A stretch of DNA of 64,000 bases, taken from contig JBANDB010000002.1 in assembly GCA_037576215.1 (NCBI GenBank), forward strand, positions 4,836,001 through 4,900,000. Direction: 5' to 3'. The stretch is from Armillaria gallica. Lineage: Eukaryota > Basidiomycota > Agaricomycetes > Agaricales > Physalacriaceae. Shown one piece after another: positions 1 through 12,197 of this stretch. Every line of letters begins with the position of its first letter. The stretch's first letter is position 1. Position numbers and translations under genes: made by a program. The notes beneath the pieces are model-generated. The model was not told the origin of the DNA. It searched no databases and worked only from the letters and a program-made list of their open reading frames with translations.

Positions 1-1293
1 TTTTTTTGTTCATCGCTAATATCTTGGGACGCTTGCGTTTCATGTTTGTGGATAGGCGGACTGTACCGGAAGTCGAGCCTCCTCTTTTGTCTGTCCATCG
101 TTCTGGGGGTATCGTAATGGATCATCCCGTGCCACCTTAGCTATCATATTTCGTGGCGCCTGTACATTGGAACACTTTGTGTTTGCCGTTGTTCTGTTGT
201 TCCAGAAGTGTATCAACAGTCTACAATGATGAAGCGGTTCTGATCTGTTTTTCTTAGCCCATCCACTGAAGGGGCTTTATCTGTAGAGATCGAGCAGAAC
301 AGAAACCGCCTCCGTCAATGATCAACCGAAACCGATGACCGAAGTATAGAGTCGTGTACGACATGTCTTCCGCCGACGAAGGCGATGATTCTGTGCGAGA
401 GAAACAGATGAGAGGCCATTTTTATCTCAGGGAGCACAAAAGATGTTCAGATGAGGTTTTCTCAGGCCCCAAATTTCCCTTCAAAGGTCTCGGTGTTAAT
501 CGCTATGAAGGTCAGTCGAGGCGCACGGATGTCTCGCCTTAGCCGGCGTGTTAGAGTCGGATGCATTCGGCCTAGCCTTGCCTACAACATATTGCTTTTT
601 TTCTTTGACAGAAGTATATCTATCTGATGAGGTTAGGAACCGCAGCTTTGGCTCGTGGGTCTTTTTTGTCAGGTCGTTTCCGAGTTAGCGGGTTTGTGTT
701 CCCGGGCCTTTCAGGCATAAGTCTCGAAGTAACCATACGCGATATCCTCCTGGAGAGCTAAGAAAGGTACGTCGAAACAGATTATCTTGTGTACGGCCCT
801 AAGGATTTGGAACAAGAATGGGCTTCTTGGTTAAGATGCCGTCACACCAGTGATCGTCAGATCTCCGCGTGTTACAGGTGCGGTCAAGCTGTGGTAAGTT
901 CGTGCTGCTTCAGGTATTGATGACACGCTTAGGCGCCACCATCATTATGATTGTAACCGAGACCCAGTTCTGCAAAATGTTTGCGCGGTCTCCATATCTT
1001 AACAGGGCGCCTTATTGCGGCAATTCAGCGCTGGGATCGTACCAAATCGTACCAAATCGTACCGCGAAGCCTCTCAGGGACGTTCGGTCCGAAGAGGCGC
1101 TTTCCCCCTTGGCTAGCACAGACTTGAGAACTGGAACGGTCCATGAGAATCTACCGTATAACCGAACAATGCATCGAACTGATTGACAGACCACGAGTAT
1201 CTGCTACAAGATCTGTACTCGTAGGGTCTACCAGGTCAATTGACCATCAGAGGAGCTGTGAATGAGAAAACTATACGCCATTGGAATACTGTA
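1..1293. other. Gene-free left edge
   Basis: I see no recognisable gene here; the short open frames give no family signal on either strand. There is a small tandem repeat at 1037-1063, with a 10-bp unit TCGTACCAAA in about 2.7 copies. The right end is the downstream region of the glycolipid transfer protein gene. Confidence 0.5.
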
Positions 1294-2108
1294 TTATACG
1301 TTGTGATTCCCCTGCTCGTAGAAGGTTTGCATTCTCGTGACGATATCGCTTAGCGCGGCGAGCCATTTGTCTAGTTCTTCGTTAACAACATCCTGCGACG
1401 CCGAAGCCCCCTTAGCGGGATCCGCAGCAAGCTTCTTGTAGAAATCCGCACGATAGGGACATGCTTTCATTGCGAGCTTATAATGGTTAGTTCTCGTTCA
1501 CTTTGAATAAGATAGCGCCATACAGAGAAAACGCCCTTAACAACAAAGTTGTGGAACTTCTTCAACGTCACCTCGTAAGACTTGGTAAATGCAACCGAGA
1601 GCTCTTCGTCCTTCTTGAGCTGGGCGTTCTGGAGAGCCTTGCAGGTGAACGAGAGACCTCGTAACAACCACATCAATCCTTCGGTAGCAGTCCTCTTCTT
1701 CTCCCCTTTTTCATTCTCGACTAACTGTTCCAGGGTCGCCGACTGAGATGGCGCCGCATCGTATCGAGCGCGGACTTTCTAAAGTGATAGTGGTCTGCAA
1801 ACGACCAAAAGGATAAGAAACATTATGTCTTACTGCGATGTTCCCCTTAAGGTCCGACTGTACGACAGCGAACGCACTGGATCCGAGGAGATCTGAGGCA
1901 TCGAGGAGTTAAACAGATGATACAACAACATAGCGAGGTTCTGCGCACCAAAAATCCCTACCAATCCTTCAGATGCTTCCAGGAAAGCAAGCGTATCCAC
2001 ACCGGCGTCTGTGACGGGCACATCTGCAAAAGACTGACCCAACAGTCAATCATTATGAAACAGAAAGAAGGGTATTTGTACTTTGACTGTTTCAAGATAG
2101 GGCGCCAT
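1294..2108 (-). CDS. Glycolipid transfer protein (GLTP/HET-C2 family)
   Basis: Predicted cytosolic carrier that moves glycosphingolipids between membranes. Splicing four introns gives about 202 residues, the usual GLTP length. Exon 1 is nine codons (MAPYLETVK); the next exons read SFADVPVTDAGVD, then DLLGSSAFAVVQSDLKGNIA, then the long central exon, and the last exon begins LAMKACPYRADFYKKLAADP. Family head-group residues are visible: the Asp/Asn of SDLKGN, the Trp of GLMWLLRG and the His of KKFHNFVV. The start is the ATG that supplies the typical short N-terminus before the first intron; the stop is TAA at 1294-1296. It is divergent from the sulfoxide reductase gene with 212 bp between starts. 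HET-C2 of Podospora, a GLTP, affects heterokaryon incompatibility, but nothing here shows such a role. Identification is firm. Confidence 0.93.
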
Positions 2109-2320
2109 TATGGACGGTAATGCGTAATAAGGATGAGAGGAGGACCAGTCACTAGGATATTGTGATACGCTCTCCGTGACCGCGCGACGGCGTATCTAAT
2201 CTCGATCATCAGCCGACCTAATCTAATCAAGAAATAATTTCGCCATTGATTCACGAGATTCGCCATCGCAATCATAAACCTTGCAATTGCCACATACCCT
2301 TTCTCTGCCTGCCACCACCA

Positions 2321-3126
2321 ATGCCTCACGCCGACACATCTCTAGTTCCGGAAAGGTGAGCCACTTTCATGATACACGAGACTCGGTAATCAAACTGTAA
2401 AATGAAGCATCACAACAAAATCAGAGTTTTGGGCGCATGTTCACACCCAACTCGAAGTTCTCCTTGAAGGGCAGACCAGCTGGGTAAGTCAATTAGCGCC
2501 ATAAAAATCCTCACATGCCTATCTGACAACACAATCATGATCCCCGTGTCCAGGTATCCAATTTAGCCAACACCTCGTCCCTCGTGTTCAATTCACTTCT
2601 TGCGTTCCCCGCGCACTTTGGCAAAGATGATGATCGAGCAGTGAATTGGTGTGGTGAGTTATAGGCGCCATCTGTTCCGCATCTTTATACGGGGTAAAGT
2701 AACTATCATCTCATGATTATTTTATTGGAAGGGTTTTACTTGGATTCGCCGTTATTCCCTCCTTTGGTCAATCAGACCTCGACACCAACAAGCAGCAGAT
2801 TACTGTTGGGACCCTTCTGTGGGAAGCCTGCATGTCAATTCATCAATGTCTCCCCGGGAAAAGCGCGCGGTGTCTGTGCAGATGCCTTCCTGAAGCAAAA
2901 AACCGTCCTCGTCTCGAACGTCGACGAATACCCAGGCCACATTGCTTGTGACGGAGAGACTAAAAGTGAGATCGTATGTCCGTTGATCATCAGAAAAGAA
3001 GACGGAGAGGAGAAAGTTATTGGCGTATTTGATCTTGACTGTCTAGCTTTGAATGGCTTTGACGAGGACGATAGAGTGGGCTTGGAAAAGATCGTTACCC
3101 TCGTTATTAATAGCTGCCAATGGTGA
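2321..3126 (+). CDS. Free methionine-(R)-sulfoxide reductase (GAF domain)
   Basis: Predicted fRMsr, which reduces free methionine-R-sulfoxide using thioredoxin. Three introns join four exons into about 200 residues. The N-terminal helix region (KSEFWAHVHTQLEVLLEGQT) is followed by the NWCGFYL stretch, which spans the third splice junction, and then the GAF core: LLLGPFCGKPACQFI, ARGVC, VDEYPGHIACDGETKSEIVC and VIGVFDLDC. The cysteines in GVC and HIAC fall in the positions used for catalysis and disulfide exchange in fRMsr enzymes. Stop is TGA at 3124-3126. The 3' end converges on the cysteinyl-tRNA synthetase with only 70 bp between stops. The family is short, so the match is essentially full length. 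Confidence 0.92.
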
Positions 3127-3196
3127 TTAATGGTATGGTTTCAATGCGTGTAGAATACCAGATACAACAGTATTATCCCTCCGGACGTCGGCAAGC

Positions 3197-6100
3197 CTAT
3201 GAAGCGGCCGCGTCTTTCTGCCACGCTAGGAATTCCTCGTGGAGTTTCTTCTGGGCGCTCCAATCTTTTTGGAGTTTCTTCGCCTGATTCTTGCTAAGCT
3301 CCTTACCCTCACCGTCCGTAAGTGGTATTCCATCGTCATTCCAAGAACCATATGCCCCTTCCGCCACATTCGGAGGTCTAAACATATGGCCAGGAGCCAC
3401 ACGGCCTTTCTCTAGCTTCTGTAGTCGTTTCTGTCGTTCCGCTGCCACGGCTTCTGCTTTCTTCGCAGCTTTGGCCTCTTGTGCCGCGCGCTTCTCGTCC
3501 CTGGCCTTAATTAAGTCCGCCGGCGGAACCAGTTTGACTAGAGCCTTCCCATCTACAAAGAGACGTATTGAATATCAACATCAAATACAGGGAAAAAAAG
3601 AAGGTGCTGACCCTCTTGATCATCCAAGGCAACTCCCAAGGGAACGAGATCTATGTCTCGTAACTTGTCGCAAAGGGCCAATATATCCTTCAGGGCCGTC
3701 TCGCTTTTCTGCATGGCAAGCTGACGGACACCATCACGAAAAGATGACAGAGTCCGAAGATAGGGCATCAGGACCTCTTCTCGCTGAGCAGACAGATAGG
3801 TCAGCAGAAGCTCGACCCATCATTGCGAAGAAACACCGACGTTTACGTTCCCTTCCACAGCATCCTGGCCCCAACCTAGCTCCGTGCTCTCGCCCTCTCC
3901 GAGTCCGAACATGCGTAGCATCTTACCCACCCAAATGGCCACATTTTCCACGACGGTGACGTTTAGATTCTTCCCTCTCGAGTTTATGTAGACATTCGTC
4001 TGAGAAACGAGATCACGAAGAATGTCTATGGCGGCGGGCGTGTTGAATGAGTCGCAAAGAGCGGTTCGGAAAGCAGATCTATGCTCGTAGAAGCTGACCG
4101 CGGGGCACAAGCGTTAATGTAGAGGATTAAAGTAACGATTTGAACGCACCTTGACGTCAATTCCTTTTCAGGAGCGTCGTAATGGTGACTGCCATCCAAT
4201 GACGGTCCATTAGCCCGGGCCTGGCTCACGAGGGCCTTGACGGTGACGAAGAAATTCTAAATGGTCCAGAATCAGTATAAACTCAAAATACAAAAAGAAC
4301 GAAATAAGATTAACATTCAGGGTCGTTTCAATGTTTCTTACTTCTCCTGTCATTAAGGATTCTGAAAAGTCGACTTTGGCGTTCCAGAGTTGAGTTAAGA
4401 ATGCCAGTCGCAGTTGGCGAGCCGAGTGTCTCTGTAGAATTTCCTGAAGAACTGTGAGCGTAAGTACTGTGAAGTAAAGCTGTCAAGCTTACATCGATAG
4501 TAATAAAGTTTTTGAGCGATTTGCTCATTTTTAGTCCTTCGATATGTAGATGGCCCGTGTGAAGGAAGTAGTTCACCCATGCACCACACTCATGGTACGC
4601 CTAGGGCCTCGGAATGAAAACGCTGGAATGGAGGGCGAATTACGCTCAAGGCTCACCTCCGATTGAGCGATTTCATTATCGTGATGAGGGAAGGCAAGGT
4701 CAATCCCGCCAGAGTGGATATCCATATTGTCCCCAAGAATCTCACTTGCCATCACCGAGCATTCAATATGCCATCCCGGGCGCCCGGGACCCCATTCTGA
4801 AGGCCAAGAAGGCTCTCCCTCTTTCGAAGCCTTCCACAGAGCAAAGTCAGAGGCCGAACGACGTCCAACCCTATTCTTTAACGACAAGCCTTGGTAGGTC
4901 TATGAGGCTCCTTCCAAGGTGGATTCCAACAGCGAGGACTTACCTCCTTCGCCATCTTCGAGTAATTCCCGGTTCCCTTTGCTCCACGGCTCTAGCTTGG
5001 CATACGCATGGTTGTCCGCACTGTCAAAGGCCTGGGTGTCGAAGTAGACACTTCCGTCCGCCACATAGCCATACCCATTCGATACGATCCTTTCGACGAA
5101 TTGAACGATCTCGGGAACGTACTCCGTGACTCGGGTGATGGTGTCCGGGTCACGGACTCTCAGACGAGCCATGTCGTCAAAAAACCGACCTTCCCAGTAC
5201 GTAGCCAACGAACGCGATACAGCGGGATCGGTTACAGAAGAACCAACTATAATGAGAATTTTTAGCCTCGGCCTTATTTAATAATCTTTAAACGAACTTC
5301 AGTGTCCAACGCTTCAGCAAGCACGTCCTGCGAATCGTCAATCAACGTCTGTGCAGCCTCGGCGCTCGTATTCCCAGCATCTAACTGCCTTTGGGCAGTT
5401 TCCACAGCGGCGACAGTACGACTCTATGACAGACGTGAGATTTAGGGTGTACGAGTTTATTGACCATGTGGACGTACCGCGGAGGAGAGATACATGTCAA
5501 ACTTTTCGTCCCGTCGCAGACAGTCTTGCTTCCACTGCGCGTTCTGGGCCAAGACCACGATCTCGGACCACTTGGTATCTTCCTCTCCCAGGGAGAGCAC
5601 CCTAGTATCGGGTAGACCTTTCCCTACTTTTTCGCGTACATAGGTGCGCCAGGCGACGCGTATCCGATCAATTAGGTCGGACGAAACACTGGTGGTCTCT
5701 GCGCGGAATTTGTCGAGTAAGTGGTTTTGACGTGCACGTTTGATAATCTTCACGAGGGCCGACGTGTCAGATGGAAGAGACGAAAAGAAGCTTTTATTTA
5801 CCTTGTCATCGATGTCGGTGATGTTCATGACAAAATGTATGTCATATCCAAAGTAGTCAGACATAATCCTGCGAAGAATGTCCTGTGTCACGTAGTTCCT
5901 GCAGTAAAATTGAGTATACAGCTGAAGGAAGCGACAGTTTGAATGTACCGAGCATGGCCCATGTGTGACGCATCGTAGACGGTAGGACCACAGTTGTACC
6001 ACTTGACCTGGCGTCCATTTTTTGGAACAAATACATCCTAATTACCCAGTGGTTATTGGATCAATGGAAGCGAGCCGTCTAACTCACTTTCGATTTCGTT

Positions 6101-6285
6101 AGAGAATTGTATACTTTCAATACAGGCTCTTTTTGTATAGGCTCCGGGATCGCCCAGGGAGGTTGCTGGACAGACATCTTGGTACCAACACTAAGTGGCG
6201 AATGGTATGGAGCAGAGGTGGAATATCGATATCGCAGACGAAATAGAGTCACGACAGTTCGAACACTGCGAAAGGTGTGAATCAT
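3197..6285 (-). CDS. CRS1: Cysteinyl-tRNA synthetase, probably dual targeted
   Basis: Class I aminoacyl-tRNA synthetase that charges tRNA-Cys. About 800 residues after removal of roughly a dozen short introns. Motifs in order: [19 protein letters not shown] with a zinc-ligand Cys and the HIGH-type signature [26 protein letters not shown] and [12 protein letters not shown], which carry the other zinc ligands; [10 protein letters not shown] (KMSKS loop); [20 protein letters not shown]; and a lysine- and alanine-rich charged C-terminus. An apparent in-frame TGA at 3820-3822 lies inside a 63-nt intron (3784-3846). Two in-frame Mets exist: 6285 gives a basic, acid-free leader ([20 protein letters not shown]), and the second at about 6178 starts [11 protein letters not shown] annotate the longer form. 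The leader looks mitochondrial, so one gene may serve both compartments. Confidence 0.93.
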
Positions 6286-8004
6286 GTAGCAGTTTCCTTT
6301 TCCGTCAATAGATTAGCGTCACGGACGTGTGATGATCACGTCACGCATTTTTTCACCGCTTTTATTGTTTTTTTAGACTTTCTTGATCCTCCCGATTCCT
6401 GCCTTTGCCTGCCTGGTTGCTACTCCTGCTTATCACTTAGTCTTCTTGCTGCGCCTTTACTGTGCCCAGCAGCGGCCTTGGTCACCCCCGGTATAACCTT
6501 ACGCGACCTTCCCTTTAAAGCCTCTCGGACTTTGCCTCGGCCGGAGTACCAGCTGGAGTCCTATAGGCGGGATCACAAAACCTATCTTGCCGCGCTTAGT
6601 ACATAGATAACAAAACTTGTTTCATGTCCAACGATCTTCGCGCAATCAGCAACAGTGAATCGTCCTTGGCAGCAGAAGAGACGCCGGCGCAGAGTTATCC
6701 ACATGGTTCTCTGGGCGTATCAAAACTTTATGAACTAGGGGGGACCATCATGATCTCCTGCGTTCCCTGTAATTCTTTCGCCTGGCTACCCGGGTGCAAC
6801 AGGAACTGTCCACAGGCTGTCGGACTAGTGCGATATCCAAGGATTTGCGTCCAAGTAAGCTCGACGTCGCTTAATAGAACTTTTCATTCGGACGCAACGA
6901 CGTCAACGCCGTAAGGCGCCCATTCCACAGTTCATCAAATCCATCTGCTGTATTGTTGTACTAGCTTCGATCTGTTCTGCTTCCTTCTAATCACTTGTTC
7001 GCCGTTACATGGTAAATCACGGCCGTGTCCACATACGCATTCACATGGCTACATCATGATCCCTCGACGCTGTAAATAGTACCTTGGGATTCTGAAAATT
7101 TCGTTACCCGGCGCTGTGTTGGCAATCTTGAGCGTCGTAAAGCAATTCCTAGGACTCGAGGTTAAGATGCGTCTCCCGCAACAGATACACCAAATTTCTC
7201 GCATGGTTCTAACTCCTTTCCGCCGGGCTCATCTCGAATTCGGCAAAGTCAACGGCGCGAGCTCTACCTACGGTTAACTCAGGTGAAGCACTTGGCTAAT
7301 TTTAGTAACAGATCCTGGGCCCCCATTAATTTTAAACGAATTCTTGACAATCTTACACCCATCCCCATCAGGCAATCGACCCCTCACCCTGCGGATTATA
7401 CTTTCGCAGCCTCATACTGTGTTTGTGTCCGAGGTACGAAGCCTTCTGTCCTCTCCACGTCTGTCTTCGACGACGTGAGGCACACGGAACGATTTAATAG
7501 ACTCCCGGCTTTTGCGGACGTGTGTGGGCAGAATTGATCAATAGGTATGCAGCGGTCACGGCGAGGGTATGATGTATGGCTTTAACGAGGCAAGGTACGA
7601 AGGTATGTTGTATACAATACTTGTTTCAAATAGCACATCTGGAATTTTACGATAGAACTTTCCCGCCGGCCCTTGAACAAGTTACCTTGTTCCTTAGACC
7701 CTATTCCTCTTTGTCCAGGATTTTCTCATCCGGCCGTCTGGGGCAGGAGATTATGCATCAGCTGCTGATGAATACAGTCCTAGTAAGTTCTCGCCTTGAT
7801 TGGCTATTTCCTGCTGCGTGACGTTGTTCGTTCGCGCCTATGCATCGCTTATGAGTTAACATCTTTGATCCTGATCATCACAGCATTCAGAGCAACTATA
7901 CTTCTTTCCCCACCCACCCGTTTCTAAGTATAAAAGTCCACCACTCCGTTCTTCCCTTCAAGCGCCCTCTCCACCTTCTCCAGCAACGTTGACGTCCACG
8001 GACC
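6286..8004. other. Long upstream region of the first WOPR gene
   Basis: No coding signal or family match was recognised on either strand. It separates the cysteinyl-tRNA synthetase start from the first WOPR gene. Long 5' regions are common for fungal developmental regulators. A TATA box lies near the right end. Confidence 0.5.
7929..7935 (+). promoter_or_regulatory. TATA box of WOPR gene 1
   Basis: TATAAAA sits 76 bp before the ATG at 8005, followed by a pyrimidine-rich stretch, a normal core-promoter arrangement for a filamentous fungus. Confidence 0.6.
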
Positions 8005-9033
8005 ATGCAGCGACCTACTATCACGGGCATCCGCGTGCGCACCCCTTCAGACGCCCATGCTATATTCCATGCTGTTTCACTCAAAATGCTCCCCATTGTG
8101 TCTCGACGGTTGGACACCGAGGAGCGTCGATTGATTGCGTCTGGTTGTGTGTTTGTCTGGGAAGAACGGGGGCCTAACGCAGAGTCATCTTGTGTAAGAC
8201 CCTCTCTTCCCCTCGCTGCGTCCACCGCCCATTCACTCACTTGTACAGCAGCTAGGAATCGAGCGGTGGACAGACTCTATACGTTGGGGACCAAGCAGGG
8301 TGAAAGATGTGCGTCCAGCGAACTCTGGTTAACATTCCCTTGGGTGCATTCATTAACTTGCGGTTATTTACCTTAGGAATTTCTATATTATCAAGAGAAA
8401 GGTCCTGAGTCCACGGAGATGGAGATGACGTCTGACTCTGATACAGCGTAAATATTCTATTCCCTATCAGCAAGTTACCATTCGGCTAAACTATCCCTGC
8501 AGAGTCTATTCACCAACGGACTCCAACCGCGCCGTATTCCGCGACAACCTGATCAAACAGACATACTCCGTGTTCGTCGAGACCAACAGAGGCCGACGGA
8601 AATGGCATCTCAGTAAGTCTGTTTATATTACTATTACCCGTGACCTCGAGTCTAACGGAATCAATCACTGTCAGTCGCGTACTTCACCCAAGAATCCCTT
8701 AACTACCTGCGAACGATTGACGACATCTCTGTGCTGTCGAACCTCTATGTTCCCCCGGGGAAGTACACGAGCGCTCGATCGGCGAAAGGGAGGCCGCGGG
8801 ATGGTAATGCGTGCGATCCCTACGTGCTGAGAAACTACCCCCGATCTGGGGGTGCCCAGCCGAGTCCGAGTCAGTGGCAGGATACCGGTATAATTCACCC
8901 GTATGGTCGTGATTCGGTCAAACCTCGGGCTGGGTCGGGACGTCTAGCCCCGTTGGCTTATCTCGAGAATATACCTCCACCGCGAAGGCACCCAGCGGAC
9001 GAGGAAGCGTTGAATGCGCTCGGGTTTCGATGA
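8005..9033 (+). CDS. WOPR-domain (Gti1/Pac2) transcription regulator, short form
   Basis: Nuclear DNA-binding protein of the Wor1/Ryp1/Gti1/Pac2 family, whose members control morphological switching and development in fungi. The two conserved halves of the WOPR domain are present. The first is GIRVRTPSDAHAIFHAVSL, SRRLDTEERRLIASGCVFVW and WTDSIRWGPSRVKD. The second is LIKQTYSVFVETNRGRRKWH followed by IAYFTQESLNYLRTIDDISV. Four introns are inferred; one falls just after GPNAESS, a place where the neighbouring paralogue has none. The tail is short and ends PRRHPADEEALNALGFR, a motif shared with the second gene. ATG at 8005 follows a TATA box. The target genes cannot be inferred from this sequence. 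Confidence 0.88.
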
Positions 9034-10629
9034 ATGGACGTTATTCTGGACTCGGACTTTGTTGCTCTATTTTTACGTGTTTTTTTTTCGTCGCGTTTTG
9101 CTTTTTTTGTTGTAGACTTTGGCCATAGTACATATATCCAGCACTTCTCCTGTCTCTCTACTTGTATTGTAATGCTACTAAATCTTTTCTTATCATCAAA
9201 TATGATAAATAGTTCGGAGCCGTCGGTGATGCACCTAAAATCTTCAAGATCATGACTCTCACCATCAGGTCGCCCTGTTCTTCTTTTAATTTAAAATAAC
9301 ATAGTTGTGGATGATTCCATTCTTTTCTCGGAGACGCTGATTATGATGTGCGACAACAAGAAATCGACATCTCATCATTGAAAAGGGGGAACCTAGGCCC
9401 ATGGCCAGGTATCTTGGACCATTACGGGACTATTGCATGCAGGCCGGCGGTGTGTGTCATTTCAAGCCCCAGGCAAACCCCACAATCCATTCACAGATTA
9501 CAGCCCTGGTCACGGAAGTACAATGCAACGTGTCTGGAAGACGTGTTAAAGTAGAATAACGTATTATCTAAGGGTTGGGGAGGTATTTGTTTTCGGCATG
9601 AAACGAATGGTCACCGGCACAGCCAGCGCTAGTAGCATTGTGTAGCGCTGTCAAAGCGTAATATTAAAGAGGCAAGGGTTAACATATGACTGTGCCTCTT
9701 TAGGGGCACTAGTAGGGTCGCTTGGCGGAAGCACCTAGGCAAGGGGGGATGTTACCACAGAGATGGGGATGCTGACCTCCGAGATGAGTCGTTTAAAAGT
9801 AGCTTGAGCACTTGACAAGCATGGGATCACTCTGTCCAAATATATATTGCCAGCATTCTTGGTTCGCTCGCAGTCATGTATCCTAAACCAAACTAGCAGC
9901 AACGGCACGGGATGATATGTATTGTATTCAAGTTGCCACACGACAGGACGAGTGCAGAGAGGGGCGCGTGATAGATCGTCATCTCAGCGGCGCCAACCTT
10001 CGGAATGATGATGAGAAATTTTTTAGAAAGACAAGGAGAGCGGTGCGGTAAACCTAGTGGATCGTCGACATCGATCATACACCGCACCAACACCATTGGG
10101 CCAGAAGAACGGGTACTGTGCTGTGTGTGTCATTTGGCGTGCCAGGTAGCCACATGTTGCGAGCCGAATGGGCCGAAAGGGAAGAGAGCTCGAGAAGGAG
10201 GGTAGAATACAATTTTGTTGTACCTTGATATTTCCTGCCAGAGGGCTGAGAGAGAGAGAAAAGCAGGAGGGGAGCGGGAGAGGCAAATATGGGTGAAAGA
10301 TTTGACGGACAGGGTGTGTCATGAAGAATAATAAGAGTTAAGGTGTTTAGAGTTGGAGATTGGTTATGATAGGCCACCAGATACCGATCGATGGCGCCAA
10401 TGAGCCGGATTGTTCCTGCCCGGCAGTGATCATAGTTTGATGCCATGGAGGCTTTACAAATGTCGGACGGTATGAACCTTGTATGAACCAGGTCAAAAAA
10501 GAGACTAATTAAACAAATGTCCGTCCCAGGGCCATCTTGCTTTGCCGCTACCATATAATAGGAACCGACTACAACGAGGGCCTCGTCTTCCCTCCTCCTC
10601 CTCCTGCTCTCCACTTTCTCGCTGCAGTC
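9034..10629. other. Intergenic region between the two WOPR genes
   Basis: Nothing coding is convincing. The stretch after 9034 is T-rich and is probably the 3' end of the first gene. The right part is the promoter of the second, including a TAT-rich element at 10554 and a CT-rich tract before the ATG. Confidence 0.5.
10554..10560 (+). promoter_or_regulatory. Probable TATA-like element of WOPR gene 2
   Basis: TATAATA lies about 76 bp before the ATG at 10630, the same spacing as in the neighbouring paralogue, and a CCTCCTCCTCCT tract lies between it and the ATG. It is a weaker match than the element of gene 1. Confidence 0.4.
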
Positions 10630-12197
10630 ATGCAGCAACCGACGTGCAAGAACATCCGTATACGCTCAGCCCGTGATGCTCACAGGATATTCGTCGCTAT
10701 CCAGCTGGGCAGACTCCAGATGGTCAACCGGCGCCTCGACGCTGACGAGAGGCTCGCCCTGCGCCCTGGCTGTGTCTACGCCTGGGAAGAACGTGGGCCG
10801 AATGCCGAGGTGACGGGGCTGGGCATCGAGCGGTTCACCGAAGGAAGGCATTGGAGCCCAAGTCGCGTCCGCGATGTGAGTATACCGCCCATGTTTTCCC
10901 ATTTCCTCTTCTTTCCCCCTTTTGCTCACGCACGGGCCAGGAATTCCTCTTTTACCATGAAAAATATGTAGCGCCAGACTCAACCAGGTTCGATCTCGCT
11001 TTGACCGTACCGACGACGGAATGATTGAGCCTCCTGCAGTGATGCCGCTGGAAATCAGCCACCACGAGGCTGGGATCGACTTGTGAAGCAGACGTATTCT
11101 GTCTGGGTGCAGACGCAGAACGGCAGGCGAAAGTGGCATCTCAGTACGTACGCTTCCGAGCCTTCCATCACGTCCGATGTCGCTGACTTGTTCTAGCCTC
11201 GTATTACACAGAAGGTACTGTCGACAATCTCGGTACCGTCGATGATATCGAGGCCCTCCAGAACATTATCATTCCTGATGGCATGTTTACCAAGAGCACT
11301 CGTTCGGCCAAGAACAGGAAAGCTCGCCAGGGGCGCGCCAAGGATGCAGAGCCAGCAACGGTGTCGAGGACATACGCCCCGTACCCGTCAGAGGGGGCGA
11401 GCAACCAGCCGCCGCCACCCGCCTCGCCATCTCAGTCCCAGTCTGTGCAGATGTATCACCCCTATCCCAGATCCACCCAGCAGTTTCCCGAATACGATTC
11501 CCAACCCGTGCCGTCGTCCTCCGTGCGCCCTGCCGTGCCAAACGACGAGCTATCCTACTCCCAGACCCAGCCCTCGTACCCAGCCAACTCCATGCCTGGT
11601 CCTTCTCGACCAGTGCCCTCTCTCGTAAACTCCGGCCTACGGCCCGCCATAAACTACCCACCCCCGCCCAGCCACCCGTCGCCCTCGTCCTCACACAGCT
11701 CGCACTCCAGTCAGGGCAGTCCCTACATCGAACGAGGCTCCTCACACTGGTACAGCGGCCCACCCCAACCATATGTCGAAAATCAGCCACCCGTCTATTC
11801 GTACCCCGAACAACCCTCAGCGTCATTCAACTCCACCTCTACCGGCTTTTCCCCGCAGAATGCCCACTTATTCGCCATGGTCAAATCTCACCACCTCCCT
11901 CTCACGGGTAGCACCGTTCAGAACCTCGCGGCGCCCATCTCCGTAACGTCTTCATCATCGCTCTTCATTCATGATCAGTATGATCCCGGGGCCGATTCGG
12001 ACGGGACCCCATCTTCTTCCAGCATGTCCAGCGTGGATGACTCACGCAGGGGGGATATTGGACCTAGTCGGCCCGCCCTGGCGCCTCTCCATACGCTCAA
12101 ACGGCGACACCCCTACCGCCGCGATCCCGCCGACGATAAGGCCCTGAGGTTGCTCGACCCCAGTCTAGCGGCTGGTACCTCTCCTGAAACTCAATAG
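10630..12197 (+). CDS. WOPR-domain (Gti1/Pac2) transcription regulator, long form
   Basis: Second member of the tandem pair. Exon 1 encodes NIRIRSARDAHRIFVAIQLG, NRRLDADERLALRPGCVYAW and FTEGRHWSPSRVRD. Then come EFLFYHEKYVAP, LVKQTYSVWVQTQNGRRKWH and TSYYTEGTVDNLGTVDDIE. Three introns fit the phases. After the WOPR domain follows a basic patch (KNRKARQGRAKD), then about 270 residues rich in Pro, Ser, Gln and Tyr, typical of activator tails. It ends with RRHPYRRDPADDKALRLL, related to the end of the short paralogue. This form has the full Wor1/Ryp1-like layout and is the likelier master regulator of the two, but that is inference. Confidence 0.9.

Noticed and set aside
3784..3846. In-frame TGA in cysteinyl-tRNA synthetase
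   Set aside because: It falls within a 63-nt phase-0 intron (GTAAAC..GCTCAG) that restores the conserved [15 protein letters not shown] order.
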